Assembly: GCF_013201935.1 (NCBI RefSeq)
Contig: NZ_CP053833.1
Coordinates: 434,001-498,000, forward strand
Source: Arcobacter cloacae
Lineage (GTDB): Bacteria > Campylobacterota > Campylobacteria > Campylobacterales > Arcobacteraceae
Reading direction: 5' to 3'
Length of the DNA stretch: 64,000 nucleotides
This document shows, in pieces, positions 7,801 to 17,169 of this stretch; within the stretch, counting starts at the first letter, position 1; the number at the start of each line of letters is the position of its first letter. The position numbers and the translations under genes were made by a program. The notes under the pieces are model-generated. The model had not been told where the DNA came from. It saw only the letters and a list, made by a program, of their open reading frames with translations, and searched no databases.

Positions 7801-9434
7801 TATCTATCAAACTCCCCTGCAATAAAGTTCATACTTGCCATTGTAACAACAGCATCAGCTAACATACCACCTTCTACAATTTTTGAGTAGGCTGCAAGTG
7901 AATAAAAGCAAGGTGGTCTACATTTAACTTTGTATGGTCTTCCACTTCCATCACTTACAATAAAAAATCCTAACTCACCATTCCCAGCTTCTGTAAAGCT
8001 ATAATATTCACCTTTTGGAACTTTAATACCCTCAAAAGTTAGTTTAAACTGATTCATTAATCCTTCAATATTTCCATAAACATCTTTTTTAGAAGGTAAT
8101 AAAATTCCAGGAGCATTTACATTTATTGCACCATCTGGAAGATTTTTCATAGCTTGTCTTATAATTCTAACTGATTGTAACATCTCTTCAAATCTACACA
8201 TCATTCTGTCATAAACATCACCATGACTTCCAATAACAACATCAAATTCAAAGTTTTCATAACCATAATATGGTCTATCTTTTCTTAAATCGTGTGCAAT
8301 TCCAGCTGCTCTTAAGTTTGGTCCTGAAATCCCATTTCTTAAGGCAAAATCCGCTTTTATAACTCCCACATCTTGAGTTCTATCATGGAAGATTTTATTA
8401 TGAGCTATTAGTGATAAAGCATCACTTATTGCAATTTCTACATCTTTTAAAACAGCTGCTAAGTCTTCATTAAATCCTTCATACAAATCAAACTCTAATC
8501 CACCTATTCTTGTATAAGTATTAGTAAGTCTAGCACCTGTTAATTTTGATAATAAATCATAAGCTTTATCTCTTGGTGCAAACAAATACCAAAAGTTTGT
8601 AAGTCCACCTAAATCTACCATATTAGCAGCATTACATACTAAATGGTCAATTATTCTACTTAATTCTCCTATTATGATTCTAATCATCTTTGCACGAGGA
8701 GTTATATCAATGCCAAGCATTTCTTCAACAGCTTTTGAGTAACCAATATTATTTAAAATAGCACTACAATAATTTAGTCTATCTGTATAAGGAATAATTT
8801 GAGAATAAGTATGATTTTCACACGCTTTTTCAAATCCTCTATGTAAATAACCAATTTCTGTTACACAAGCTGTTATTGTTTCACCTTCCATAGCAACAAA
8901 ATTTCTAATTGTTCCATGTGATGCTGGATGCGATGGTCCAACATTTAAAAGCATTAAATCATTAATTTCTTCATCTGTATAACCTTTAGATTTTAATAAA
9001 GGTAACATTTCATCCATTAAATCTTCAGTATTTGTACAGATTTGACCTTTTGTAGTTTCATAATCTTTTCTTAATGGGTGACCTATAAATTGATGATGAT
9101 TTAAAACTCTCTTTAAATTAGGGTGACCTAAAAAGTTGATTCCATATTGGTCATAAGTCTCTCTTTCAGCCCAATTTGCAGATTCATATAAATCACAAAT
9201 TGAATCAATTTGTAAATTGTCATCATTTACAAAAGTTTTTATTGTTAAATGCTTTTTAAATGTTGAATCTCTTAGAATATAAACAACAGCAAATCTGCTA
9301 GGTGTAATATCTGGAAATTTTAGATAATCAATAGCTGTTATATCCAATAAAATAGTATAGTTTTCTTCATTTTTTAATTTTGAAATAGTAGATTTTAAAT
9401 CTTTTGAATCAATTAACATATCACATTTAAGCAT
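7800..9434 (-). CDS. nuoCD: fused NADH-quinone oxidoreductase subunit C/D
   Basis: A 544-residue fusion. About residues 1-140 are the NuoC (30 kDa) domain, ending in the signature [20 protein letters not shown] and GHPLRKDYE. From about residue 155 the sequence is the NuoD (49 kDa) quinone-reducing subunit: [46 protein letters not shown], and the C-terminal [22 protein letters not shown]. No stop or start separates the two parts. Fused NuoCD is known from E. coli but is separate in Campylobacter. The gene overlaps nuoB by 8 bases. Confidence 0.96.
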   Translation of the reverse strand: MLKCDMLIDSKDLKSTISKLKNEENYTILLDITAIDYLKFPDITPSRFAVVYILRDSTFKKHLTIKTFVNDDNLQIDSICDLYESANWAERETYDQYGINFLGHPNLKRVLNHHQFIGHPLRKDYETTKGQICTNTEDLMDEMLPLLKSKGYTDEEINDLMLLNVGPSHPASHGTIRNFVAMEGETITACVTEIGYLHRGFEKACENHTYSQIIPYTDRLNYCSAILNNIGYSKAVEEMLGIDITPRAKMIRIIIGELSRIIDHLVCNAANMVDLGGLTNFWYLFAPRDKAYDLLSKLTGARLTNTYTRIGGLEFDLYEGFNEDLAAVLKDVEIAISDALSLIAHNKIFHDRTQDVGVIKADFALRNGISGPNLRAAGIAHDLRKDRPYYGYENFEFDVVIGSHGDVYDRMMCRFEEMLQSVRIIRQAMKNLPDGAINVNAPGILLPSKKDVYGNIEGLMNQFKLTFEGIKVPKGEYYSFTEAGNGELGFFIVSDGSGRPYKVKCRPPCFYSLAAYSKIVEGGMLADAVVTMASMNFIAGEFDR

Positions 9435-9942
9435 CTAATATTCCTTTATACTCTTTTATTCTGTCTTTAATAATTGATTCATCATTTGCTTTTTCTTGAA
9501 TTCTCATAATCGCATCTAAAACAGCTTCAGGACGTGGAGGACAACCTGCTATATATTCATCAACTGGAATAATTTGATCTATTCCTTGTAATGTTGTATA
9601 GTTATCATAAAATCCACCACTACATGCACATGCACCCATAGAGATTACCCATTTTGGTTCACACATTTGTTCGTAGATTTTTTTTAAAATAGGGGCTTGT
9701 TTATATGAGATTGTTCCTGCAACTATTAATAAATCAGCTTGTCTTGGAGAAAATCTTACAACTTCAGCACCAAATCTTGATAAATCATATTTTGCACCAG
9801 CAACACTCATAAATTCTATACCACAACAAGCAGTTCCAAAAACCATTGGCCATAACGAGTAAGACCTTCCCCAATTTACAGCATGGTCAAGTCTTGTAGT
9901 AACTATTGAGTCACCTAATTTTGATTCAACTCCTAATCCCAT
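9427..9942 (-). CDS. nuoB: NADH-quinone oxidoreductase subunit B
   Basis: This subunit holds cluster N2, the last iron-sulfur centre before quinone. The 171 residues contain the adjacent cysteine pair C39-C40 ([10 protein letters not shown]), C105 (MGACACSGG) and C134 ([15 protein letters not shown]). It overlaps nuoA by ten bases at its start and nuoCD by eight at its end. Length and motifs are normal for the family. Confidence 0.97.
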   Translation of the reverse strand: MGLGVESKLGDSIVTTRLDHAVNWGRSYSLWPMVFGTACCGIEFMSVAGAKYDLSRFGAEVVRFSPRQADLLIVAGTISYKQAPILKKIYEQMCEPKWVISMGACACSGGFYDNYTTLQGIDQIIPVDEYIAGCPPRPEAVLDAIMRIQEKANDESIIKDRIKEYKGILDA

Positions 9943-10295
9943 AACAATGCCTTTTTCTTGTAGATATAAATTAATCCAGCAAATAATAATCCCATAAAAA
10001 TAAACATTTTAACAAGACCATAGTATCCTAATTCAGCCACATTAATAGCCCAAGGAAACATAAAAATAATTTCTACATCAAATAACAGAAAAGAGATTGC
10101 AACAAGATAGAATTTTACTGAAAATCTGATATTTGTATTTCCTACAGGATTAGTAACACCACTTTCGTAAACACTATTTTTTATTTTTGAATTTTCATTT
10201 TTTGGTCCAACAAACCTAGACAGCATAAAAACTGCAACAAGTATGAAAGCAATTGAGACAAAAATAACAGAGGCCAATATTAATTCAGTTGACAT
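9933..10295 (-). CDS. nuoA: NADH-quinone oxidoreductase subunit A
   Basis: A 120-residue three-helix membrane subunit and the first gene of the nuo operon. The characteristic middle is visible: [20 protein letters not shown] followed by [22 protein letters not shown]. The ATG is at 10295 with GGGAAG about 5 bases upstream. The region before it (10296-10422) is the only sizeable gap before nuoL and must hold the operon promoter. Confidence 0.96.
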   Translation of the reverse strand: MSTELILASVIFVSIAFILVAVFMLSRFVGPKNENSKIKNSVYESGVTNPVGNTNIRFSVKFYLVAISFLLFDVEIIFMFPWAINVAELGYYGLVKMFIFMGLLFAGLIYIYKKKALLWD

Positions 10296-10326
10296 TTTCT
10301 TCCCTATTTCTTAATATTATTAAAAG

Positions 10327-10332
10327 ATTGTA
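10327..10332 (-). promoter_or_regulatory. candidate -10 element of the nuo-gltA operon
   Basis: On the minus strand TACAAT precedes the nuoA start by about 31 bases, preceded by GTG. The upstream stretch is AT-rich with no clear -35 box, as is usual for the main sigma factor of this phylum. A second AT-rich candidate lies slightly further upstream (TATAAAT-like), so the exact start is uncertain. Confidence 0.35.
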
Positions 10333-10422
10333 CACTAATTTATAATACATCATAAAGTTTTTTTCTCAAAACCAACTTATTATAGATAGAGTGAGAAAAA
10401 AGGTAATACTTTATTTAAAAAA

Positions 10423-11601
10423 TTAATCTTTTTTAAAAATTAATAATTGAGAAAGTGCTATTTCTAGGGCTTTTTGACTTAGTGCTGTATTTAATCTAAA
10501 AAACATATTTCCATTGTCACCAAAAGAAGCACCATCATTTAAAGCTAATTTTGATTTTGTCAATAGGATATTTTTAATTTCTTTATGTGATAGATTATTT
10601 TTTGAAAAATCTAACCATATAAGATAAGTAGCTTCAGGAATAAAAAAATCGATATTAATTTTATTATTTTTAAAATACTCTTTTGTAAATAAAATATTAT
10701 TCATAATATATTTTTTTAACTCTTTAACATATAATGAGCCGTTTTCGTAAGCTGCTTTTGTTGCAATATATCCAAAAAAATTAATAGAATGAATTTCTCT
10801 TTTAATTGCTATTTTTTTAAATTTTTTTAGAATTTCTTCATTTTTACTTATTGCATAAGCCGTATTTAAACCAGCAATATTAAAAGTTTTTCCAGCACTG
10901 TTTAATGTAATAGTTTGATTTGCAATCTCTTTTGAAATAGATGCAAGTGGAGTGAATTTTTTAAAAGTAATATCACTATGAATTTCATCTGAAACTATTA
11001 TGATATTGTGTTTGATACAAATATGTGAGAGTTTTTCAAGCTCCTCTTTACTCCAAACACGACCAACTGGATTGTGAGGTGAACATAAAGCTAGGATTTT
11101 TGTTTTTGGTGTGATTTTTTTTTCTAAATCTTCTAAATCCATCGTGTAATAGCCATTTTCATCTTTTTTTAGTTCATTTACAACTACTTTTCTATTATTT
11201 GCAGTTACACATTTAAAAAGTGGTGGATAAATTGGAGTTTGAACGATTACTTCATCATTTTCTTCACTAAAAGCTTCAATACAAGCACTATAAGCTGGAA
11301 CTACTCCATTTATTAAAAAAATATCATTTTGTTCTATTTCCCAATTGTGTTCATTTTTTTGCCAGTTGATTATTGAATTATAAAGTTCAGGCGTATCTAT
11401 GCTATAACCATAAATTGAGTTTTTTGCTGATTTGATAATCGCATCATTTATAAAGTTTGGAGTTTTAAAATCCATATCAGCAACCCAAAGTGGATTTAAG
11501 TCCTCATATCCAAAATATTTTTTTAAACCATCATATTTTGCGCAATTTGTATTTTTTCTATTTATTTCTTCATCAAAATTGTAATTAATATTATTAAGCA
11601 T
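10423..11601 (-). CDS. PatB/MalY-family PLP aminotransferase or C-S lyase
   Basis: A 392-residue fold-type I PLP enzyme, probably cystathionine beta-lyase-like. The schiff-base lysine is K238 in NSAGKTFNIAGLNTAYA, the cofactor-contacting asparagine is in SPHNPVGRVWSKEEL (N177) and the aspartate is in SDEIHSD (D205). The N-terminal LWVADMDFKTP and YGYSID motifs are typical of the PatB subgroup rather than plain aspartate aminotransferases. It is the first gene of its own short unit, divergent from the UbiD-like gene. The substrate (cystathionine, cysteine or another) cannot be read from sequence. Confidence 0.85.
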   Translation of the reverse strand: MLNNINYNFDEEINRKNTNCAKYDGLKKYFGYEDLNPLWVADMDFKTPNFINDAIIKSAKNSIYGYSIDTPELYNSIINWQKNEHNWEIEQNDIFLINGVVPAYSACIEAFSEENDEVIVQTPIYPPLFKCVTANNRKVVVNELKKDENGYYTMDLEDLEKKITPKTKILALCSPHNPVGRVWSKEELEKLSHICIKHNIIIVSDEIHSDITFKKFTPLASISKEIANQTITLNSAGKTFNIAGLNTAYAISKNEEILKKFKKIAIKREIHSINFFGYIATKAAYENGSLYVKELKKYIMNNILFTKEYFKNNKINIDFFIPEATYLIWLDFSKNNLSHKEIKNILLTKSKLALNDGASFGDNGNMFFRLNTALSQKALEIALSQLLIFKKD

Positions 11602-11693
11602 ATTTAAAACCTCTATTATAAACTATTTTTTATTGATAAAATGATATAAGATTTATACTAATTACCTTATTAGAGGTATAATTTGAGGGAAAA

Positions 11694-13505
11694 ATGAAAG
11701 AAGCAATTGATTTATTAAAAAAACATGATTTACTAAAGATTATTGATGAAGAGTTAGATATTTATTTAGAAATTCCACATGTTGCATATGTTGAAGTAAA
11801 AAAAGAGGATTCAAAAGCAATTTTATTTACAAATGTAGTTGATAGAAAAAACAATAAAAAATTTGATATTCCAGTTTTAATGAATGTATTTTGTAATGAA
11901 AAAGCAGTTGAACTTTTTATTGGTGATGGGGATAAAATAGGTCGTGAGATAGAATCATTGTTAAAAATGAAACCACCTACAACTTTTAGTGAAAAACTTT
12001 CAACTTTTGGGAAACTTTTTGCACTTAAAAATACAATTCCTAAAAAACTAAAAGGAAAAGGTGAGTGTCAGCAAGTAATAAAACTTGGAAGTGAGGCAAA
12101 ACTTACTGATTTACCAATACTTACAACTTGGGAACAAGATGGTGGTCCTTTTATTACTATGGGGCAAGTTTATACAACTAGCTTAAATGGAGAGTTAAAA
12201 AATCTTGGAATGTATAGACTTCAAGTTTATCCTGACAATACTTTAGGGCTTCATTGGCAAATTCATAAAGATTCAAATCACTTTTTCCATGAGTATAAAA
12301 AAGCTGGTAAAAAAATGCCTGTAAGTATTGGAATTGGTGGTGATCCTATGTATATTTGGTGTGGACAAGCTCCTTTACCAATAGGAATTTTTGAGCTTAT
12401 GCTTTATGGTTTTGTAAAAAACAAAAATGCTCAACTTGTAAAATGTATCACAAATGATTTATATGTTCCAAAAGATAATGATTTTGTTATAGAAGGTTTT
12501 GTTGACCCTTCACAAATAAGAATTGAAGGACCTTTTGGAGACCATACAGGTTATTACACACTTGAAGAAGAGTACCCATTTATGGAAGTAACTGCAATAA
12601 CAAGCAAAAAAAATCCAACATATCTTGCAACGGTTGTTGGAAAACCACCACTTGAAGATAAATATATGGGACATGCAACGGAGAGAATATTTTTACCACT
12701 TTTAAAAACAACTGCTCCTGATTTGATTGATTATTATATGCCTGAGAATGGGGTTTTTCATAATCTTATTATGGCAAAAATTAAAACTTTATACCCAGGT
12801 CATGCAAGTCAGATGATGCATGCATTTTGGGGAGTAGGGCAGATGAGTTTTGTTAAACACGCCATTTTTGTAAATGAAGATGCACCAGATTTAACAAACC
12901 ATGAAGAGATTACAAAATATATTTTAAATAGAATAAATATTGAAGATATGCTTGTTTCAAAAGGTGTTGTTGATGCCCTTGATCATTCAAGTCCAAAATT
13001 TGCAGTTGGTGGAAAACTAGGGCTTGATTGTACTGGTGATGAAATAGAAGAGTTGGGAATCACGCTTTTAGATGATGAGGTATTATTGTCTAAAATGCAA
13101 AATATTTCAAGTGATGTAAAAGCTTTAAAACAATATTTCCTTGATACAAAAAATCCAATAGTAGTGATAAGTGTAGAAAAAAATAGAAATCAAAAATATC
13201 TATTTGAAGAGTTAAAACCACTGTTTGAACATATCAAAATTTTGATTATTGTAGATAGTGCTAAAAATGATGTAAATAATCCATATATGCTTGTTTGGAG
13301 AGTTTGTAATAATATCGATTCTAATAGAGATTTATTTATAGATGGACATACAATGTGTTTAGATGCAACAAATAAAAATTCATATGATAATTTCAAACGA
13401 AGATGGCCTGATGATGTTGATTGTACAAAAGAGGTTATAGATTCTTTAAGACAGAGAAAAATTATTGATGTAAGTGATGAGTTTATACAAAAATTCTATT
13501 TATAA
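11694..13505 (+). CDS. UbiD-family decarboxylase, probably menaquinone biosynthesis
   Basis: A 603-residue member of the UbiD family of prenyl-FMN-dependent decarboxylases. Visible stretches include GPFITMGQVYTTSL, GMYRLQVYPDNTLGLHWQIH, SIGIGGDPMYIWCGQAPLP, EGPFGDHTGYYTLEEEYPF and KIKTLYPGHASQMMHAFWG. The length above 590 fits the subgroup used in the futalosine (Mqn) route to menaquinone, which this phylum uses; that role is inference from the family. The ATG at 11694 follows GAGGGA. A terminator hairpin follows the stop. Confidence 0.85.
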   Translation: MKEAIDLLKKHDLLKIIDEELDIYLEIPHVAYVEVKKEDSKAILFTNVVDRKNNKKFDIPVLMNVFCNEKAVELFIGDGDKIGREIESLLKMKPPTTFSEKLSTFGKLFALKNTIPKKLKGKGECQQVIKLGSEAKLTDLPILTTWEQDGGPFITMGQVYTTSLNGELKNLGMYRLQVYPDNTLGLHWQIHKDSNHFFHEYKKAGKKMPVSIGIGGDPMYIWCGQAPLPIGIFELMLYGFVKNKNAQLVKCITNDLYVPKDNDFVIEGFVDPSQIRIEGPFGDHTGYYTLEEEYPFMEVTAITSKKNPTYLATVVGKPPLEDKYMGHATERIFLPLLKTTAPDLIDYYMPENGVFHNLIMAKIKTLYPGHASQMMHAFWGVGQMSFVKHAIFVNEDAPDLTNHEEITKYILNRINIEDMLVSKGVVDALDHSSPKFAVGGKLGLDCTGDEIEELGITLLDDEVLLSKMQNISSDVKALKQYFLDTKNPIVVISVEKNRNQKYLFEELKPLFEHIKILIIVDSAKNDVNNPYMLVWRVCNNIDSNRDLFIDGHTMCLDATNKNSYDNFKRRWPDDVDCTKEVIDSLRQRKIIDVSDEFIQKFYL

Positions 13506-13532
13506 AAAAGAGGAGAAATTCTTCTCTTTTTT
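13504..13532. terminator. bidirectional intrinsic terminator
   Basis: A 12-bp stem (504-515 against 521-532, one G-U pair) with a 5-base loop and A/T tracts on both sides. It lies directly after the UbiD-like gene and at the end of the convergent exporter gene, so it can serve both. Confidence 0.7.
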
Positions 13533-14001
13533 AAATAACTGGACGATTTAATCTCATAAAATAAAGTGATGGTAAAGCAAGACCAAAACTTATAGCTCCC
13601 AAAATAGAGACAGCTTTTAATCCATTTTCAATAAAAGATTCTATTAATTCAAGTGTTACTCCATGGCTATTCATATCAACTAAACTTATCATCGCTGCAA
13701 ATGCAAAAGTTCCAGGAATCATGGGAATAATAGATGCAACTGTATAAACAGGTCTTGGAATTAAGTATTTTCTTGACCAATAAAGTGCAATAATTCCAAT
13801 AATTGTTGAAGCCAAAAAAGTTGAGATTTCAATTCCTAAACCTAAATGTAAAAATAAAGTTCTTGCAATATAAGTAATTGCTCCACCAAATGCACAATAA
13901 ATTAAAGTATGTTTTGGAACATTAAAAACCATAGCAAACCCAACTGAAGCGATACTAGCAAATAAGGATTCTATGAGCATTTTTATTATTAAATCACTCA
14001 T
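13531..14001 (-). CDS. ThrE-type threonine/serine exporter, small subunit
   Basis: A 156-residue membrane protein with about five hydrophobic segments and the family features AFGGAITYIARTLFLHLG, IGIIALYWSRKYLIPRPVYTVASIIPMIPGTFAF. It corresponds to the C-terminal half of ThrE exporters (DUF3815-type), here a separate gene. It follows its partner without a gap (14001/14002), so the two probably form one two-subunit transporter in the inner membrane. Confidence 0.8.
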   Translation of the reverse strand: MSDLIIKMLIESLFASIASVGFAMVFNVPKHTLIYCAFGGAITYIARTLFLHLGLGIEISTFLASTIIGIIALYWSRKYLIPRPVYTVASIIPMIPGTFAFAAMISLVDMNSHGVTLELIESFIENGLKAVSILGAISFGLALPSLYFMRLNRPVI

Positions 14002-14775
14002 CTACCAACCTTTTATATTTAAAATAGCCATAGCTATAATTATTCCCATTGAGGTGGCAATTGTAAGTAAAATTCCCTCCATCCAACGTCCCCAACCCAT
14101 CATTAAATAACCTTTTAAAGCATCTAAAAATGAGTTTACAAATGAAAATCCAGGAGCTAATAATAAAACACTTGAAGCTAGAGCAATATTTGGTGTTGAA
14201 CTAATACCATTTAACTGAGAAATACTAGCAATTAATGTTGCTACAAAAGCTGTAATTCCAAAAGTAATAATCAAAACAAATCTTTTTTTGGCTAATTCTT
14301 GTCTAACAAACATAGCAGTTGCAGATGCAATGAATGTTATAAAAAATGCACTCCAATCACTCCCTTGTAAATATGCAAAAGAGGCACATGCTATTCCAAC
14401 CATAAAAACAACAAGCCATCTATTATAATAGTTTGGATTTAAATTTTTTAAGATTTCATCTAAATATTTTACATCATGGTCATATTTTTCTATATCAATA
14501 ACTATTTTTTGAATTTCACAAACAATTGACATATTTATTGGTTTATGATGAACTCTTCTTGTTGTTGTAACTGATTGATTATTGTGTAAAGTTGTTAAAA
14601 CAATAGCAGATGGAATCAGTGAAATTTCAACTGAATCTACTCCTAAAGCTCGTCCTAATCTTTGAGCTGTTTGTTCAATCAAAATAGATTCAGCTCCAAA
14701 TTCTGACATCAAAACAGCAGCTTTTATAATTCCTCTTGTGATAATTGTTTGGTCTTGATAGGTTAAATTGTTCAT
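14002..14775 (-). CDS. ThrE-type threonine/serine exporter, large subunit
   Basis: A 257-residue protein with a soluble N-terminal half (ITRGIIKAAVLMSEFGAES..., TTTRRVHHKPINMS) followed by five membrane segments (about residues 117-255) including ALASSVLLLAPGFSFVNSFLDALKGYLMMG. This is the DUF1212 half of the ThrE family. Export of threonine and serine is known for Corynebacterium ThrE; the substrate here is inferred. Divergent from the operon starting at 14888. Confidence 0.8.
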   Translation of the reverse strand: MNNLTYQDQTIITRGIIKAAVLMSEFGAESILIEQTAQRLGRALGVDSVEISLIPSAIVLTTLHNNQSVTTTRRVHHKPINMSIVCEIQKIVIDIEKYDHDVKYLDEILKNLNPNYYNRWLVVFMVGIACASFAYLQGSDWSAFFITFIASATAMFVRQELAKKRFVLIITFGITAFVATLIASISQLNGISSTPNIALASSVLLLAPGFSFVNSFLDALKGYLMMGWGRWMEGILLTIATSMGIIIAMAILNIKGW

Positions 14776-14860
14776 ATTCTCTTTTTTAAGTGATAGATTT
14801 TACGCGAATTATATCAAATAGATATGTCAAAATTGTGATAATTTAAAAGAGTTTATTGGA

Positions 14861-14866
14861 TATAAT
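14861..14866 (+). promoter_or_regulatory. -10 element of the coaX-hisG operon
   Basis: TATAAT preceded by TTGGA gives an extended -10 promoter. It lies 22 bases before the TTG start at 14888, with AAAGGA (14876-14881) between as ribosome binding site. No clear -35 box is seen. Confidence 0.65.
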
Positions 14867-14887
14867 CTAGACTTTAAAGGAAAAGAT

Positions 14888-15220
14888 TTGAAAGAACTAA
14901 CAACATATTACACAAATAAAAATATACTTTTTAAAGAGATTAAACAAGTAACTCCAAAAGAGTTGGATTCAAGAAAAAAAATAGATATTTACGCAGCAAC
15001 TACTATTGATTCAAAATTTTATGCGATATTTATAGTTGATTCAAAAAGTAGATTTATAAGAAAAAATGCCGATGATTTAATGGAACTTTGTGAAAAACTT
15101 TCAACATATTTAGACCATAATTTTAAGAAAAAAGAGTTACTTATAAGTAGTCCACTTTGTTCAAAAGCAAAAGAGTATTTAAAACAAAATGATTGGAGTG
15201 TTAGAGTTGATTTTATGTGA
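14888..15220 (+). CDS. conserved hypothetical protein, 110 residues, TTG start
   Basis: I do not recognise a family. The protein begins (M)KELTTYYTNKNILFKEIKQV and is mixed alpha/beta in appearance, with hydrophobic strands (KFYAIFIVDSKSRFI) and many lysines; it has no signal peptide or membrane segment. The TTG start at 14888 is supported by AAAGGA six bases upstream and a strong -10 element before that. It is first in a four-gene unit with coaX, hisG and a methyltransferase and overlaps coaX by about 14 bases. Confidence 0.6.
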   Translation: MKELTTYYTNKNILFKEIKQVTPKELDSRKKIDIYAATTIDSKFYAIFIVDSKSRFIRKNADDLMELCEKLSTYLDHNFKKKELLISSPLCSKAKEYLKQNDWSVRVDFM

Positions 15221-15833
15221 TATTGGAAATACAACTTTTCATTTTTTGATAAAAGGAAAACATAAAAAGTATTTTTTAGATGAGAAAGTCCCAAAATTTG
15301 AAGATGAAATATATTTTGTATCTGTAAATGAAAAAGCAAGTAAAAAACTACTCAAAAAAAATCCCCATGCAAAAAATATAAATAAATTTCTAAATTTTCA
15401 AACGACCTATCAAGGACTAGGAATTGATAGGGCGATTGCTTGTAGTTTTCAAGATAATTGTGTGATAGTTGATGCAGGAAGTGCAATAACTGTTGATGTT
15501 ATAGAAAATGGTCAACATCAGGGAGGATTTATACTTTTAGGATTACAAAGATTTAAAAAAAGTTATCCAAAAATATCAAAAAAATTAAAGTTTGATTTTG
15601 AAAAAAATATAAATTTAGATAAAATACCGCTTTGCACGAAAGATGCTATACAATATGCTATGCTAAAATCTATCATTTTACCAATCAAAGAAGTAAGTTT
15701 GAATAAAAATATAATATTTACTGGCGGTGATGGAGAGTTTTTAAGTAAATATTTTGAAAATAGTGTATATAAAAAAGATTTAATATTTGAGAATATGAAA
15801 AGGATAATTGATGCTAACAATTGCATTGCCTAA
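15207..15833 (+). CDS. coaX: type III pantothenate kinase
   Basis: This enzyme phosphorylates pantothenate, the first step of coenzyme A synthesis. The ATPase-superfamily motifs are visible: ILCDIGNTTFHF (phosphate 1), YQGLGIDRAIAC, VIVDAGSAITVDVIE and GGFILLGLQ, and late IIFTGGDGEFLSKYF. At about 208 residues it is shorter than the usual 240-260, as known for this phylum. The start is chosen as TTG 15207, which gives MILCDIGNTT and has GGAG eight bases upstream; an in-frame ATG at 15189 has no ribosome binding site. It overlaps hisG by 23 bases. Confidence 0.88.
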   Translation: MILCDIGNTTFHFLIKGKHKKYFLDEKVPKFEDEIYFVSVNEKASKKLLKKNPHAKNINKFLNFQTTYQGLGIDRAIACSFQDNCVIVDAGSAITVDVIENGQHQGGFILLGLQRFKKSYPKISKKLKFDFEKNINLDKIPLCTKDAIQYAMLKSIILPIKEVSLNKNIIFTGGDGEFLSKYFENSVYKKDLIFENMKRIIDANNCIA

Positions 15834-16419
15834 GGGAAGAATAGCAGAAGAGACACTTGATAAATTTGAAAAAGCTTTTGGTGAAAAGTTTATTTTTGAA
15901 GATAGAAAATTAATACTACAAAAAGCTGGATTTAGATTTTTAAATGTAAGAAATCAAGATGTACCAACTTATGTAATGCACGGAGCTGCTGATTTAGGTG
16001 TTGTTGGACTTGATGTATTAGAGGAAAAAGAATACGATTTAATAAAGCTTTTAGATTTAGAACTAGGACGTTGCAAAGTTGCTTTTGGTTTAAGAGCAGG
16101 TGAAAAACTAAATTTTAATAAAAGTAAAATCACAATTGCTACAAAACATGAAAAAATAGCTAAAAAATATTTTGAAGAAAAAGCAATGGCTGTTGAAATT
16201 ATCAAACTTTATGGTTCTATTGAATTAGCACCTTTGGTTGGTCTTTGTGATTGTATTGTTGATATTGTTGAAACTGGTGAAACAATGAAACAAAATGGGC
16301 TTGAAGTAGGACCTACAATTATGGAAAGTAGTGCACATCTAATAGCTAATAAAAACTCTTTTTATGCTAAAAAAGATTTGATATTAGATTTAAGAGAAAA
16401 AATAGAAGCGCATTTATAA
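15811..16419 (+). CDS. hisG: ATP phosphoribosyltransferase, short form
   Basis: The first enzyme of histidine synthesis, joining ATP and PRPP. The 202 residues show LTIALPKGRIAEET, HGAADLGVVGLDVLEE, GLCDCIVDIVETGETMKQNG and no C-terminal regulatory domain, so it is the short HisGS form. Short HisG enzymes need the HisZ partner for activity (family knowledge); no hisZ lies in this window. ATG 15811 follows AGGAT. The stop overlaps the next start (TAATG). Confidence 0.93.
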   Translation: MLTIALPKGRIAEETLDKFEKAFGEKFIFEDRKLILQKAGFRFLNVRNQDVPTYVMHGAADLGVVGLDVLEEKEYDLIKLLDLELGRCKVAFGLRAGEKLNFNKSKITIATKHEKIAKKYFEEKAMAVEIIKLYGSIELAPLVGLCDCIVDIVETGETMKQNGLEVGPTIMESSAHLIANKNSFYAKKDLILDLREKIEAHL

Positions 16420-17117
16420 TGGGATTAGATTTATACGCAAAAATAGAACCTTATTTAGATTTTGAGGAAGAGGTTTATATTTTACACAAAGAGTTTTTAC
16501 GATTTGTTATGACAAATGATTTAAATAATATTATTGATATTGGATGTGGTCAAGGGTATTTTTTAGAAAATTTAAGAATAAATAAGAAAAAATATTTTGG
16601 AATTGATTTAAGTGCTGAACAAATAAAAGTTTGCGAAGCAAAAGGTTTAAATGCTAAAGCAATTCCTTTAAGTGATGTAAAAGAGAAGTTCGATTGTGCA
16701 ACAGCTATATTTGATGTCTTAAATTATATTCCTAAAAATGACCTAAAACAGTTTATCAAAGAGACAAATCTTGTTTTAAATCAAGGTACTTATTTTATTT
16801 TTGATGTAAACTCTTATTTTGGTTTTGAGGAGATTGCTCAAGGGTGTATTACTATTGATATTGAAGATAAATTTATAGCAATAGATGCAAATTTTGAAGA
16901 TGAAAAATTACAAACAGATATTACACTTTTTGAAAAACAAGAAAATGGAATGTTTTCAAAAGAACAAGATTCAATAATCCAAGAATATCACTCGAAAGAT
17001 TTTTTAACAAAACTTTTAAAAGAGTGTGGTTTTGAAATAGTAGAGATAAAAGAGTTTAATTTACATACAGACGAACACGCTGATAAACTTATTTTTATCT
17101 GTAAAAAAATAGCCTAA
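16419..17117 (+). CDS. SAM-dependent methyltransferase
   Basis: A 232-residue class I methyltransferase with the SAM-binding glycine loop NIIDIGCGQGYFLENL (about residues 37-53), motif II FGIDLSAEQIKVCEAKGL and the post-motif stretch FDCATAIFDVLNYI. The start ATG overlaps the hisG stop by one base, so it is coupled to hisG. The substrate is unknown; nothing in the sequence links it to histidine or CoA synthesis. Confidence 0.75.
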   Translation: MGLDLYAKIEPYLDFEEEVYILHKEFLRFVMTNDLNNIIDIGCGQGYFLENLRINKKKYFGIDLSAEQIKVCEAKGLNAKAIPLSDVKEKFDCATAIFDVLNYIPKNDLKQFIKETNLVLNQGTYFIFDVNSYFGFEEIAQGCITIDIEDKFIAIDANFEDEKLQTDITLFEKQENGMFSKEQDSIIQEYHSKDFLTKLLKECGFEIVEIKEFNLHTDEHADKLIFICKKIA

Positions 17118-17169
17118 CATAATTAAATTTTTGTGTTAGAGCATAAATTCTAATACAAAGGTTTAAAAT

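Noticed and set aside
10361-10410. Inverted repeat TTTTTTCTCA ... TGAGAAAAAA before nuoA as a terminator of the PLP enzyme gene
   Set aside because: The loop is about 26 bases and the arms lack a GC core, so it is more probably chance in AT-rich DNA.
11677-11682. TATAAT upstream of the UbiD-like gene as its promoter
   Set aside because: It is only 12 bases before the ATG and a start from it would remove the GAGGGA ribosome binding site, so the real promoter is probably further upstream.
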